Assembly (NCBI RefSeq): GCF_016798325.1
Contig: NZ_JAERVO010000003.1
Coordinates: 581,608-645,607, forward strand
DNA length: 64,000 nucleotides
Direction: 5' to 3'
From: Marinobacter mangrovi
GTDB taxonomy: Bacteria > Pseudomonadota > Gammaproteobacteria > Pseudomonadales > Oleiphilaceae
The position numbers and the translations under genes were made by a program. The notes under the pieces were generated by a model. It did not search any database and was not told where the DNA came from. It saw only the letters and a program-made list of their open reading frames with translations. This document shows, piece after piece, positions 52,506 to 61,121 of the stretch; positions within the stretch are counted from its first letter, which is position 1, and each line of letters opens with the position of its first letter.

Positions 52506-54182
52506 ATGAGCGAAGACAAGCGACGCCGCTATTCGAGCCCCGTGGTCGACGGCCTCGGGAAATCCGCCAGCCGCGCCATGCTGCGCGCGGTAGGCTTCAC
52601 CGATGAGGACTTCAAGCGCCCCCAGGTGGGCATTGCGTCCACCTGGAGTAACCTGACGCCCTGCAATATGCACATCGACGGGCTGGCCCGGGAAGCGGCC
52701 AGCGGTGCCGACGAGGCCGGTGGCAAGAGCCTGATCTTCAACACCATTACCGTGTCCGACGGAATCGCCAACGGCACCGAAGGCATGAAGTATTCGCTGG
52801 TGTCGCGGGAAGTGATCGCTGACTCCATCGAAACCGTGGCGGGCTGCGAAGGCTTTGACGGGCTGGTTGCCATCGGCGGGTGTGACAAGAACATGCCCGG
52901 TTGCATGATGGGGCTGGCCCGGCTCAATCGGCCGTCCGTTTTCGTCTACGGCGGTACCATCCAGCCCGGTGACAATCACACCGATATCATCTCGGTGTTC
53001 GAGGCCGTCGGTGCCCACGCTAAGGGCGACATGGACCTGATCGAGGTGAAACAGATCGAGGAGACGGCAATTCCCGGACCGGGCTCCTGCGGCGGCATGT
53101 ACACCGCCAACACCATGGCCTCGGCCATTGAGGCGATGGGTATGAGCCTGCCGGGCAGCTCGGCGCAGAACGCGGTCTCCGAGACCAAGGAAGCGGATTG
53201 CCGGGCCGCCGGTGCGGCAGTGCTCAACCTGCTGGACAAGGACATCAAGCCCCGCGACATCATGACCCGCGAGGCGTTCGAGAATGCCATCACCGTCGTC
53301 ATTGCCCTGGGCGGCTCCACCAACGCCGTGCTGCACCTGCTGGCCATGGCCAGCACCGCCGAAGTGGACCTGGAGATCGACGACTTCGTCCGCATTGGCA
53401 AACGGGTGCCCGTGCTGGCGGACTTGCGACCCAGCGGCCACTACATGATGTCGGAACTGGTGGCCATCGGCGGCATCCAGCCTCTGATGAAAATGCTGCT
53501 GGAGGCGGGCATGCTGCACGGCGACTGCCTGACCGTCACCGGCAAGACGCTGGCGGAAAACCTGGCGGACGTGGCGCCCTATCCGGACAGCCAGACGATC
53601 GTGCATGCCCTGGACAACCCCATCAAGAAAGACAGTCACCTGCGGATCCTGCGGGGAAATCTCGCGCCTACCGGCGCCGTGGCAAAGATCACCGGCAAGG
53701 AAGGCACCCACTTTTCCGGTCGGGCCCGGGTATTCCATTCCGAGGAAGAGGCCCAGGCCCGGATCATGGATGGCACCGTGGTGGCCGGCGACGTGCTGGT
53801 TATCCGTTACGAAGGTCCCAAGGGCGGGCCCGGCATGCGTGAAATGCTGACGCCAACCTCGGCCATCATGGGCAAGGGCCTGGGAAGCGATGTCGCGCTG
53901 ATCACCGACGGTCGTTTCTCCGGCGGCAGTCACGGTTTCGTGGTGGGCCACATTACCCCGGAAGCGCAGGACGGCGGCCCGATTGCCCTGGTGGAGGATG
54001 GCGATACCATTACCATTGATGCCGAGGCCAACACCATCGAGCTGGCTATTTCCGACGATGACATGGAAGCCCGCCGGGCCCGCTGGCAGGCGCCGGCGCT
54101 GCGCTACCCGAGAGGGGTGCTGGCCAAGTACGCACGGACGGTCAACTCGGCCTCCAAGGGCGCTGTGACGGACGCCTCCTGA
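52506..54182 (+). CDS. ilvD: Dihydroxy-acid dehydratase IlvD
   Basis: Enzyme of 558 residues that makes the 2-keto acids of valine and isoleucine. The iron-sulfur cysteines are Cys53 (NLTPCNMHI), Cys126 ([10 protein letters not shown]) and Cys195 ([14 protein letters not shown]), the three-cysteine set of [2Fe-2S] type dehydratases. [17 protein letters not shown] near residue 470 is the C-terminal signature. The length of 558 fits the short, [2Fe-2S] group rather than the 616-residue E. coli form. Start ATG at 52506. Confidence 0.96.
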   Translation: MSEDKRRRYSSPVVDGLGKSASRAMLRAVGFTDEDFKRPQVGIASTWSNLTPCNMHIDGLAREAASGADEAGGKSLIFNTITVSDGIANGTEGMKYSLVSREVIADSIETVAGCEGFDGLVAIGGCDKNMPGCMMGLARLNRPSVFVYGGTIQPGDNHTDIISVFEAVGAHAKGDMDLIEVKQIEETAIPGPGSCGGMYTANTMASAIEAMGMSLPGSSAQNAVSETKEADCRAAGAAVLNLLDKDIKPRDIMTREAFENAITVVIALGGSTNAVLHLLAMASTAEVDLEIDDFVRIGKRVPVLADLRPSGHYMMSELVAIGGIQPLMKMLLEAGMLHGDCLTVTGKTLAENLADVAPYPDSQTIVHALDNPIKKDSHLRILRGNLAPTGAVAKITGKEGTHFSGRARVFHSEEEAQARIMDGTVVAGDVLVIRYEGPKGGPGMREMLTPTSAIMGKGLGSDVALITDGRFSGGSHGFVVGHITPEAQDGGPIALVEDGDTITIDAEANTIELAISDDDMEARRARWQAPALRYPRGVLAKYARTVNSASKGAVTDAS

Positions 54183-54190
54183 AGGCGTGA

Positions 54191-54233
54191 GGGGCCAGGG
54201 GAGGCGCTCGATCCTCTGGCCCCATGAGCCATT
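54191..54233 (+). terminator. Hairpin after ilvD
   Basis: GGGGCCAG / CTGGCCCC, 8-bp perfect stem with a long loop of 27 bases, eight bases after the ilvD stop. No T tract. Confidence 0.45.
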
Positions 54234-54243
54234 TGACGCAAAC

Positions 54244-54258
54244 TAGACGACTGGTCTA
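54244..54258 (+). promoter_or_regulatory. Operator of the AcuR/NemR type before the tetR gene
   Basis: TAGACGACTGGTCTA, perfect inverted arms TAGAC and GTCTA around five bases, ending ten bases before the start codon. This resembles the NemR box of enterobacteria (TAGACC-N4-GGTCTA). It implies self-repression. Confidence 0.85.
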
Positions 54259-54268
54259 ATATAGATTG

Positions 54269-54898
54269 ATGATGACAACGCTTTCCAAATCCCAGGCCAG
54301 ACCCGGCAACGAAACCCGGGCCGAGCTGATTCGTGTCGGCAGCGATATTATTGCCCGCCGCGGGTTCAACAACACCGGTATCAACGTGGTGTTGAAGGAG
54401 GCGGGAGTGCCCAAGGGCTCCTTCTACTATTATTTCGGTAGCAAGGAGGATTTCGGGCTGGCGGTGATCGATGATTTTGCCGCCGCGTCCGACGCCCGAC
54501 TCGACAGTACGCTGGGCGATCACACCCAGCCGCCGCTGGTGCGGATACGCCGTTACCTGGACACTTCCATCGCCGATATGGCGGCCTGTGACTTCTGTCG
54601 CGGGTGCCTGATTGGCAATCTGGGTCAGGAGCTCGCCGGTCAGAACGAAGCTTTCCGGGCGCGCCTGGACGGGATTTTCAGCGCCTGGCAGAAACGGTTT
54701 TCCGGCTGCCTGGATGAGGCCCGCGAGCGCGGTGATATCCAGAGCGAGATGGATCCCGATGCCCTCGCACAACTGCTGCAAATGGGCTGGCAGGGGGCGA
54801 CATTGAGGGCCAAGGTGGCCAAGTCGGTGGTTCCGATGGAGCGCTTTGCGGCGATGTTTTTCGAGACCGTGCTCGGCGTGCCGATGCCAGGTGCTTGA
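54269..54898 (+). CDS. TetR-family repressor, AcuR/NemR-like
   Basis: Repressor of 209 residues. The DNA-binding part is IIARRGFNNTGINVVLKEAGVPKGSFYYYFGSKEDFGLAV-like (about 27-66; only the pattern is cited), with the VPKGSFYYYF core common to NemR and AcuR. The ligand domain holds ACDFCRGCLIGNLGQELA near residue 107, with three close cysteines, typical of AcuR-like members and of thiol-based electrophile sensing in NemR. The ATG at 54269 or 54272 lies just after the operator. Likely targets in the window are itself, the thioredoxin gene and the distant hydrolase gene. Confidence 0.9.
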   Translation: MMTTLSKSQARPGNETRAELIRVGSDIIARRGFNNTGINVVLKEAGVPKGSFYYYFGSKEDFGLAVIDDFAAASDARLDSTLGDHTQPPLVRIRRYLDTSIADMAACDFCRGCLIGNLGQELAGQNEAFRARLDGIFSAWQKRFSGCLDEARERGDIQSEMDPDALAQLLQMGWQGATLRAKVAKSVVPMERFAAMFFETVLGVPMPGA

Positions 54899-54936
54899 GG
54901 ACGCCAAGCTCGCAAATGATTGATCAGAAGTAGAGA

Positions 54937-54963
54937 GGCGGTCTGCCGTGACCGTCTTTTTTT
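54937..54963 (+). terminator. Rho-independent terminator after the AcuR/NemR-like gene
   Basis: GGCGGTC / GACCGTC stem (one wobble) with six-base loop and seven T. It separates the repressor gene from the thioredoxin promoter. Confidence 0.85.
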
Positions 54964-54975
54964 GACACCGAAAAC

Positions 54976-54990
54976 TAGTAGACTGGTCTA
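54976..54990 (+). promoter_or_regulatory. Operator of the AcuR/NemR type before the thioredoxin gene
   Basis: TAGTAGACTGGTCTA matches the operator at 54244 in 13 of 15 positions, and the preceding bases AAC are shared as well. It lies 51 bases before the thioredoxin start. Confidence 0.75.
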
Positions 54991-55041
54991 TGAAATTCCG
55001 GTGATGACAGATCATCGGTTCCAAGCAGAGGAGGACAAGCC

Positions 55042-55365
55042 ATGACTCAACCCATTGCAGTAACCGTCGACACGTTCGAAAAAGAGGTCCTGCAGGCGGA
55101 TAAACCTGTACTGGTGGACTTCTGGGCGGCCTGGTGCGGCCCCTGTAAATCCATCGCCCCGCTGCTGGAGGATCTCGCCGACGAACGCGCCGACAGTCTG
55201 CGGGTCGCCAAAGTGGATGTGGACGCCCAGGGCGAACTGGCGGTGAAGTTTGGTGTTCGTTCCATCCCGACGCTGATGCTGTTCAAGGACGGTGAACCGG
55301 TTGGTACCCAGGTGGGTGCGGTCGGCGCTGGCGCTCTCGACGCCTTCATCACCGAACACGCCTGA
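55042..55365 (+). CDS. Thioredoxin
   Basis: Protein of 107 residues with the active site WAAWCGPCKSIAP (Cys32, Cys35) and the cis-Pro loop VRSIPTLMLFKDGE. It is a cytosolic thiol reductant. It is the standard size for TrxA, but the location under an AcuR/NemR-type operator suggests a stress-induced copy rather than the housekeeping gene. The ATG at 55042 is preceded by GAGGAGGA. Confidence 0.94.
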   Translation: MTQPIAVTVDTFEKEVLQADKPVLVDFWAAWCGPCKSIAPLLEDLADERADSLRVAKVDVDAQGELAVKFGVRSIPTLMLFKDGEPVGTQVGAVGAGALDAFITEHA

Positions 55366-55451
55366 CGGGTTGGCCCGGCGCACCGGCAACCCCCCATCTG
55401 GCACGGGCTATCTGGTAGAGTGCGATCAGTCCAAATGAAGGAGTGATCACC

Positions 55452-55916
55452 ATGGGATACCTGATAGCCCTGCATACCCTGGCGGCCGTGATCTGGGTCG
55501 GCGGGATGTTCTTTGCCTATATGGCGCTGCGTCCCGCCGCAGCCAGCGTTCTGGAACCCGCCCAGCGGGCGCCGCTGTGGTGCCAGACGTTGGCCCGTTT
55601 CTTCGCCTGGGTCTGGGCGGCCATTGCTGTCCTGCTGGTGACCGGGCTGACGACCCTGTTTCTGTATTTCAATGGCATGGCCGGGGCCGGCTGGCACATT
55701 CACGTCATGATCGCCCTGGGTATCGTCATGATGCTGCTGTTCCTGCACGTCTGGTTTGCCCCATTCCGCCGCCTGAAACAGGCCGTTGCGGCCAACGATA
55801 TCCCCGAAGCCGGTCGCCGGATCGGCCAGATCCGCCGCTTCGTCGGGATCAACCTCATCCTGGGGTTGATCGTGATTGTGGTCGCCTCCGGTGGGCGTTA
55901 CGTGTTCTTTGGCTGA
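55452..55916 (+). CDS. CopD-family integral membrane protein
   Basis: Membrane protein of 154 residues with four helices. Short motifs fit the CopD/DUF-type family: LHTLAAVIWVGGMFFAYMAL at the N-terminus with the conserved His and Trp, WHIHVMIALGIVMMLLFLHVW with paired His residues in helix three, and GRRIGQIRRFVGINLILG. It may bind heme or copper. The ATG at 55452 has AAGGAG nine bases upstream. Confidence 0.82.
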   Translation: MGYLIALHTLAAVIWVGGMFFAYMALRPAAASVLEPAQRAPLWCQTLARFFAWVWAAIAVLLVTGLTTLFLYFNGMAGAGWHIHVMIALGIVMMLLFLHVWFAPFRRLKQAVAANDIPEAGRRIGQIRRFVGINLILGLIVIVVASGGRYVFFG

Positions 55917-56108
55917 AAGCGGCCCGGACCGGGTGGATTGTTACAAACGTTCGGTCGGGGCTGAATTCTGTGGACCATCCGTGTATAAAACCTGAGAGCT
56001 TCTGATGGACGCCGGCGTAGCCTCCGCGCACGCCATGGTCGCGTTTTTCAGCGAATCAGAGGCTCGCCTGTTCAATAAAAACAGCCCGAACCCGGAGGTC
56101 AGGTCAGA

Positions 56109-57050
56109 ATGCAATGGGGCGGATGCCGATCGCGATTTCTCTTTCTTATGCTGTGGCTGGGCCTGGCTGCCCGCGCCTGGGCCGCGCCGGATCCGGCCGG
56201 TCTGGAACTGGCCTCGGTCAATGCGGCCGTTGCCTACATGGATGACGGCGAACTGATCTACAGCAAGCATCCGGACCGTTCCGTGCCGATCGCCTCGGTC
56301 ACCAAGCTGATGACCGCCGTGGTGGTGATGGATGCCGGCCAGCCATTGAATGAGTGGATCGAGGTTTACAAACGGCATCGGGCAGCGCCGAACAATGGCT
56401 ACTCCCGCATCCGCATCGGCTCGACCCTGAAGCGTGGCGACATGCTGCGGATCGCGCTGATGTCTTCGGAAAACCTGGCGGCCTACACCCTGGCACGTCA
56501 TTATCCGGGAGGTTTTGATGCGTTCGTGCGGGCGATGAACGACAAAGCCCGGGAGCTGGGTATGAGCCACAGTCACTTTGTGGAGCCCACTGGCCTGTCG
56601 CCCAAGAATCATTCCTCTGCCGGTGACCTGGTGAAACTGGTGCGGGCCGCCTTCAAGCATCCTGAACTGCGCCGATACACCACCACTGAATATTACACCG
56701 CCCATTTTCGCCAGCCGCGTTATTCGCTGGCGTTCGGCAACACCAACATTCTGGTTCACCGTAAAAGCTGGCAGGTGGAACTGAGCAAGACGGGATACCT
56801 TACCGAAGCCGGGCGCTGCCTGCTCATGGTGACCCGGATCGACGGTCGCGAAGTCATTTCCGTGCTGCTGGATTCGTTCGGAACGCGTACTCCCATCGGC
56901 GATGCCGGGCGCGTCAAGCGTTGGTTGACCACCGGTCATGGCGGGTCGATTGCCAAGGCGGCCCGGAACTATGAGAATCGTCGCAATGCCTACTACGCTG
57001 AAAAGAACGCCGGATCGACCGATACGCAGACGGCGAAACTCGATCCGTAG
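56109..57050 (+). CDS. Penicillin-binding D-alanyl-D-alanine endopeptidase (PbpG-like)
   Basis: Serine peptidase of 313 residues with a signal peptide (FLFLMLWLGLAARAWA). The catalytic motifs are IASVTKLM (Ser63-X-X-Lys66), MSSENLAA (Ser120-Glu-Asn122) and LSKTGYL (Lys227-Thr-Gly). The lack of a C-terminal anchor domain and the SVTK/SEN set fit PBP7 (PbpG), which cuts peptide cross-links in murein. The start is the ATG at 56109 with GGAGG upstream. A basic C-terminal tail follows the catalytic domain. Confidence 0.93.
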   Translation: MQWGGCRSRFLFLMLWLGLAARAWAAPDPAGLELASVNAAVAYMDDGELIYSKHPDRSVPIASVTKLMTAVVVMDAGQPLNEWIEVYKRHRAAPNNGYSRIRIGSTLKRGDMLRIALMSSENLAAYTLARHYPGGFDAFVRAMNDKARELGMSHSHFVEPTGLSPKNHSSAGDLVKLVRAAFKHPELRRYTTTEYYTAHFRQPRYSLAFGNTNILVHRKSWQVELSKTGYLTEAGRCLLMVTRIDGREVISVLLDSFGTRTPIGDAGRVKRWLTTGHGGSIAKAARNYENRRNAYYAEKNAGSTDTQTAKLDP

Positions 57051-57077
57051 AGCGATGTGAACAGGGGAGTCGGGACG

Positions 57078-57569
57078 ATGAGCGACGATGGACTGCTGGT
57101 GCTGACCACAGGCGGTACGATCGACAAGATCTATTTTGATGCCAAGAGTGAATACAGCACCGGAGACAGCGAGTTTCCGGAGATCGCCCAATTGGCGCAG
57201 GTACAGATGCCCTACCGGCTGCAGTCCGTGTTTCGCAAGGACAGCCTCGACATGACGGACGAGGACCGGGAGGTCATCCGGGAGGCGGTGGCCTCGGCGT
57301 CCGAGAAACGGGTGTTGATCACCCATGGCACCGACACCCTGGTGGAGACCGCCCGCCGGTTACTGGATATTCCCGGCAAAACGATCGTCCTCACCGGTGC
57401 CATGCAGCCTTCCCGCATGCGCCTGACCGATGCCCCGTTCAATGTCGGCTTTGCCCTCGGCGCTTTGCAGAGCCTGCCCGAGGGGGTCTATGTGGCGATG
57501 AGTGGCCAGATTCTGGATCCACGCAAGGCCCGCAAGAACCGCGAAGCCGGTCGTTTCGAGACCGATTGA
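57078..57569 (+). CDS. Single-domain asparaginase-like protein (N-terminal domain only)
   Basis: Protein of 163 residues that covers only the N-terminal domain of type I/II L-asparaginase (usual length 330-340). The first catalytic Thr is in LTTGGTIDK and the second Thr-Asp pair in ITHGTDTLVETAR; VLTGAMQPSRMRLTDAPFN is also conserved. The C-terminal domain is absent and the gene ends cleanly in a stop, not in a frameshift remnant: no homologous sequence continues in another frame. Short stand-alone forms are known in related bacteria. Activity on asparagine is uncertain. Confidence 0.85.
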   Translation: MSDDGLLVLTTGGTIDKIYFDAKSEYSTGDSEFPEIAQLAQVQMPYRLQSVFRKDSLDMTDEDREVIREAVASASEKRVLITHGTDTLVETARRLLDIPGKTIVLTGAMQPSRMRLTDAPFNVGFALGALQSLPEGVYVAMSGQILDPRKARKNREAGRFETD

Positions 57570-57585
57570 GCGGCAGTGTGGTCTG

Positions 57586-58311
57586 TCAGCCCAGGCTGTC
57601 GATTTCGTCCGGAGTCAGTGCGCGGAACTCGCCCGGCGCCAACGCCGGATCCAGATGCACCGCTCCAATGGCTTCCCGGTGAAGGTTGTTCACGTGATTG
57701 CCCACGGCGGCCAGCATCCGCTTCACCTGATGATAGCGGCCCTCACGGATCACCAATCGTAATTGCCTCTCCCCCAATACCTCGACCTGCGCCGGCGCCG
57801 TCGGCTTGTTTTCGCCCTTGAGCAGGACGCCGGCGCGGAGTTGGGTCAGCATGGCATCCGTGCAGGGCTCCGCCACCTCCATACGGTAGGTCTTGTCGCA
57901 TTGTGAACGCGGCGACGTGACCCGGTGTGACCACTGGCCGTCGCTGGTGAGCAGGAGCAGGCCGGTGGTGTCCCGGTCCAGGCGACCGGCAATATGCAGG
58001 TCGCGGCGCAGCTCTCGCGGCACCAGGTCGAGCACCGTCGAGTGCTCGTCATCGCGGGTGGCGCTAACGACATCGAGCGGTTTATTCAGCATCAGATAAC
58101 GTTCGCCGGGCAAGGACACCGGTTCGCCGTCGAGGCAGACGACTTCTCGACCGGTAAGTTGCGTGGCGGCTTTTTTGCAGGTCTGTCCATCCACGCTGAC
58201 GCGCTCGGCCAGAATGAACCGGCGAGTCTCTTTGCGTGAGAGATTCTTGCCTTTGGAAATCAGGTAATCGAGGCGCAAGGTGACAGGGGGCTCTTCAGAA
58301 ATTTGAGGCAT
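57586..58311 (-). CDS. rsuA: 16S rRNA pseudouridine synthase, RsuA family
   Basis: Protein of 241 residues with an S4-like N-terminal domain (LRLDYLISKGKNLSRKETRRFI) and a pseudouridine synthase domain. The catalytic Asp is in IAGRLDRDTTGLLLLTSDG; ERYLMLNKPLDVVSA and REGRYHQVKRMLAAVGNHV are the other motifs. It should convert U516 of 16S rRNA. The start at the ATG at 58309-58311 is uncertain since no good ribosome-binding site precedes it. It is convergent with the asparaginase-like gene. Confidence 0.92.
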   Translation of the reverse strand: MPQISEEPPVTLRLDYLISKGKNLSRKETRRFILAERVSVDGQTCKKAATQLTGREVVCLDGEPVSLPGERYLMLNKPLDVVSATRDDEHSTVLDLVPRELRRDLHIAGRLDRDTTGLLLLTSDGQWSHRVTSPRSQCDKTYRMEVAEPCTDAMLTQLRAGVLLKGENKPTAPAQVEVLGERQLRLVIREGRYHQVKRMLAAVGNHVNNLHREAIGAVHLDPALAPGEFRALTPDEIDSLG

Positions 58312-58381
58312 TGTCGCCGGAACACCTCTCAGTGGCAATGTGCCTGGCGAGATCTCATGATCGGACGCCAAGCCATAAAAT

Positions 58382-58408
58382 AAAAAGCCCCGCAGGAGCG
58401 GGGCTTTT
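58382..58408 (-). terminator. Bidirectional terminator after the PEP-CTERM gene
   Basis: AAAAGCCCCGC / GCGGGGCTTTT with an AGGA loop, A and T runs on both sides. It ends the PEP-CTERM transcript 21 bases after its stop. Confidence 0.93.
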
Positions 58409-58428
58409 CTGGCGACCGGGATGTCCGA

Positions 58429-59175
58429 TCAGGCGGCGCGTCGACGTGCGGCGCCCAGAGCCAACAGACCCAGCCCCATCAGACCAAGCGTGCCCGGTTC
58501 CGGGACATCGCGGACATTGAGGCTTGCGAGCAGGTTGACTGACGTCTGGCTGTACTCGGACGTTGTCAGCATGGACGAATCGCCCTCAAAACCCAGAATG
58601 CTCAGAGAATAGATTTCTGAACCGATCTTGAATTCAGAACTGGTCAGGGCATCGTCAAAAATGATCTGAACGATGTCGTCGACCGGTCCGTCGTGAGTGG
58701 TGTAAGACGTATCAATGCCGAAAATGGCCAGGAACTGGCAGAGGCTTCCGCAATGTTCAACCGGCGCATTATTCGGTGTTTCATTATGCAGGAAGGTGAA
58801 GGCAAAGGGGCCTTGCGACGTGCTGCCGTCTGCCGTTGAGAAATCGGCGTAGATGTTGAGGTCAACACTGTCGATGGCGCTTTCATTCGAGATCGGGTAG
58901 TTGTAATGCGTGAACGTCCCGAGTGAGAACGGCGAGGAATCGTTAATGGTTACGGAAGGCGGAGCGCTTCCCACGAAACCATAGCCGCTTTGCGGATAGC
59001 CGTAACCCCAGCGAATCTGATTGCCGGCAGCGTTGTAATGCACGTTTTGTCCGCCCGAATGATTCGACCACTGTCCTGAAACAGAATCCAGGTCAATCGG
59101 GAAGGCCCAGGCACCTGACGAAGCCAGGGCGAGAGACAGCGCTGTAGCACCCAAGCATGTTTTTATGAATTTCAT
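58429..59175 (-). CDS. PEP-CTERM sorting domain protein (THxN-like)
   Basis: Exported protein of 248 residues with a signal peptide (LGATALSLALASSGAWA) and a C-terminal PEP-CTERM tail: VPEPGTLGLMGLGLLALGAARRRAA, i.e. the Val-Pro-Glu-Pro motif, a hydrophobic helix and an Arg cluster. Such proteins are cut and anchored by an exosortase during extracellular matrix or polysaccharide formation. The middle part, with HNETPNNAPVEHCGSLCQF, resembles the THxN group. The start is the ATG at 59173-59175. A sigma-54 promoter precedes it. The exosortase gene is not in this window. Confidence 0.93.
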   Translation of the reverse strand: MKFIKTCLGATALSLALASSGAWAFPIDLDSVSGQWSNHSGGQNVHYNAAGNQIRWGYGYPQSGYGFVGSAPPSVTINDSSPFSLGTFTHYNYPISNESAIDSVDLNIYADFSTADGSTSQGPFAFTFLHNETPNNAPVEHCGSLCQFLAIFGIDTSYTTHDGPVDDIVQIIFDDALTSSEFKIGSEIYSLSILGFEGDSSMLTTSEYSQTSVNLLASLNVRDVPEPGTLGLMGLGLLALGAARRRAA

Positions 59176-59235
59176 AGCGTTATTCCTGTTGTCCATTCCG
59201 AAGGAGGTTCGTTCTTTCGAACGTACGGCAGGAGA

Positions 59236-59251
59236 AGCTATATTTGTGCCA
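59236..59251 (-). promoter_or_regulatory. Sigma-54 (RpoN) promoter of the PEP-CTERM gene
   Basis: On the minus strand TGGCACAAATATAGCT: the -24 element TGGCAC is intact and the -12 GC is exactly twelve bases from the -24 GG, as required. It matches the consensus at nearly all fixed positions. The predicted leader is about 50 bases and contains a short inverted repeat GTTCG / CGAAC at about 59205-59222. PEP-CTERM genes in other bacteria are controlled by PrsK/PrsR with RpoN. Confidence 0.8.
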
Positions 59252-59335
59252 GCTTTAAAAAGTCTTTAAATACATAGAGGTATGTTTAGCGATTTGTCAG
59301 GTCTGTATAAAAAACTGACATTTGGCTCGTGGGTA

Positions 59336-59881
59336 TTACAGCCGATGCAAGCTCTCGCGCACCATATACAGCGCCGCAATGACCCGCGCTTCGGTCATGT
59401 CCTCGCGCTGCACCAGCGATTCCAGGTCCGACAGTTTCCAGGTCAGCACCTCCAGCGGCTCGGGTTCGTCCCCTTCGAGCCATTCTTCGTAGAGATCCCG
59501 TGCAATGACGACGCGAATCTTGTGGCCCATGTAGCCGGGAGACAGGCTCATGTCCTTGAGGTGGGTCAGTGAGCGGGCGCCATAGCCAATCTCTTCGCGC
59601 AACTCCCGGTTGGCCGCCTGCCGCCAGTCTTCGCCGTGCTCGTAGGCGCCTTTGGGCAGGGTGAGCTGGTAGTTTTCCAGGCCGGCGCCGTACTCGCGAA
59701 TCAGTACGACCGTATCGTCATCCAACAGCGGGACGCACATCACGCCCGCCAGAGGTGGCGTGCGCAGTCTCTCGAATTCCCGCTCCTCGCCGTTGCTGAA
59801 GCGCAAGTGGACGGACTCGATACCGAACAGGCGGCTGCGGGCGACCAGGCGGGTGTCGAGAATTTCGGGTTTGTCGTCCAT
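59336..59881 (-). CDS. nudE: ADP compounds hydrolase NudE
   Basis: Nudix hydrolase of 181 residues. The Nudix box is GAYEHGEDWRQAANRELREE followed by IGYGA (residues about 82-106), and IREYGAGLENYQLTLPKG before it is typical of NudE. It hydrolyses ADP-ribose, NADH and diadenosine compounds. Its start ATG at 59879-59881 lies four bases after the mltB stop, with no strong ribosome-binding site of its own, so translation is probably coupled to the upstream gene. Confidence 0.92.
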   Translation of the reverse strand: MDDKPEILDTRLVARSRLFGIESVHLRFSNGEEREFERLRTPPLAGVMCVPLLDDDTVVLIREYGAGLENYQLTLPKGAYEHGEDWRQAANRELREEIGYGARSLTHLKDMSLSPGYMGHKIRVVIARDLYEEWLEGDEPEPLEVLTWKLSDLESLVQREDMTEARVIAALYMVRESLHRL

Positions 59882-59885
59882 AGAC

Positions 59886-61121
59886 TCAACCCGCATCCGG
59901 ATCGGCGAGTTTGACGTCCAGCGCGTCGAACAGGGTCTTGTCCGGGAAGCCGTCGGCGATCAGGTTCTGGTCTTTCTGGAAGTCCCGGATCGCGCTGCGG
60001 GTGGCCGGACCCAGGATGCCGTCCGGTTTGCCGCTGTCGTAGCCGCGGGCACTGAGGGCTTTCTGCAGGGCTTCCACTTCGGCCCTCGACAGGCGCGGCG
60101 CATCCTCCGGTGGCGGATTCTGCAGGCCACCGGCGCCGGCGATCCGGTCCGCCAGGTGACCCACCGCCAACGCGTAGTATTCCGACCGGTTCCAGCCCAT
60201 GATGACGTGGAAGTTGTGGTAGACCAGGAAGGCCGGGCCCTCGTGGCCGGCCGGTACCAGCAGGGCGGCGTTGATGTCGGCTTGGGGTAGGGTGTTGCCG
60301 AAGGCATCGGTCACGCCCAGCTTGCGCCACTCGGACAGCGGCTTGCCTCGCTGCAGGCCCGCGAGGCTGTAGTCAAAGTTCTTGGGCAGTCGGACCTCAC
60401 GGCCCCAGCGGTAGTCGCCGTCCCAGCCCAGGTTTTGCAGGAAATTACCCGCCGACATCATGGCGTCGGGTATGCTGTGCCAGAGGTCCCGCTTGCCGTC
60501 CCCGTCAGCGTCCACGGCATAGCGCAGGAAAACCGACGGCATGAATTGCACGTGGCCCATGGCACCGGCCCAGGAGCCTTCCATCTGGTCCGGATCGATG
60601 GCGCCTTCGTCGATGATGCGCAGGGCCGAGATCAGCTCACCGGAAAAGTAACGGCTGCGGCGGTGATCGCAGGCCAGGGTCGCCAGGGCGCTGGGGACCG
60701 ACATCTTGCCGAAATAGGTGCCGAAGTTGGTTTCCAGCCCCCAGAACGCCAGCAGGTAAGGGCCGGGAACGCCCGTCTTGGCGGTCACCCGGTGCAGCAG
60801 CTCCGACTGGCTGCGCAGCAGTTCCCGGCCCTTGCTGATACGATCCTCGTTAACCCGGCGGTTGAGGTAGTCGGCGAAGGTGGTGGTGAATTCCGGCTGA
60901 CGGCGATCCAGCTCGATCACCCGGTCCAACAGGCTGACCTGGTCGAGGACGTTGGCGGTGGTGTCCGGAGAAATGCCTGCCTGCAGGGCCCGGTCCTTGA
61001 GGCTGGCGACGCAGTCGCTGAACGGGGTGGTGCCTTCCTCTGTCTGGGCCAGGGCCGGGGACAGGCATCCGGCCAGTAAAAGGCCGCCCAGGGTGCGCAT
61101 GGCAGGTGTTCGTCTTGTCAC
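59886..61121 (-). CDS. Lytic murein transglycosylase B-like with C-terminal peptidoglycan-binding domain
   Basis: Protein of 411 residues with a signal sequence (LGGLLLAGCLSPALA, which includes a lipobox-like LLAGC) and a family-13 transglycosylase domain: LAFWGLETNFGTYFG with the catalytic Glu, GSWAGAMGHVQFMPSVF and DLWHSIPDAMMSAGNFL. A peptidoglycan-binding repeat (VEALQKALSARGYDSGKPDG) ends the protein. The start appears to be GTG at 61121 with GAGAGGA upstream; an ATG at 61098-61100 lacks a ribosome-binding site. It cleaves murein glycan strands. Confidence 0.92.
   Translation of the reverse strand: MTRRTPAMRTLGGLLLAGCLSPALAQTEEGTTPFSDCVASLKDRALQAGISPDTTANVLDQVSLLDRVIELDRRQPEFTTTFADYLNRRVNEDRISKGRELLRSQSELLHRVTAKTGVPGPYLLAFWGLETNFGTYFGKMSVPSALATLACDHRRSRYFSGELISALRIIDEGAIDPDQMEGSWAGAMGHVQFMPSVFLRYAVDADGDGKRDLWHSIPDAMMSAGNFLQNLGWDGDYRWGREVRLPKNFDYSLAGLQRGKPLSEWRKLGVTDAFGNTLPQADINAALLVPAGHEGPAFLVYHNFHVIMGWNRSEYYALAVGHLADRIAGAGGLQNPPPEDAPRLSRAEVEALQKALSARGYDSGKPDGILGPATRSAIRDFQKDQNLIADGFPDKTLFDALDVKLADPDAG

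Noticed and set aside
52212-53951. 579-codon minus-strand open frame opposite ilvD
   Set aside because: Shadow of the well-supported ilvD gene; no family pattern.
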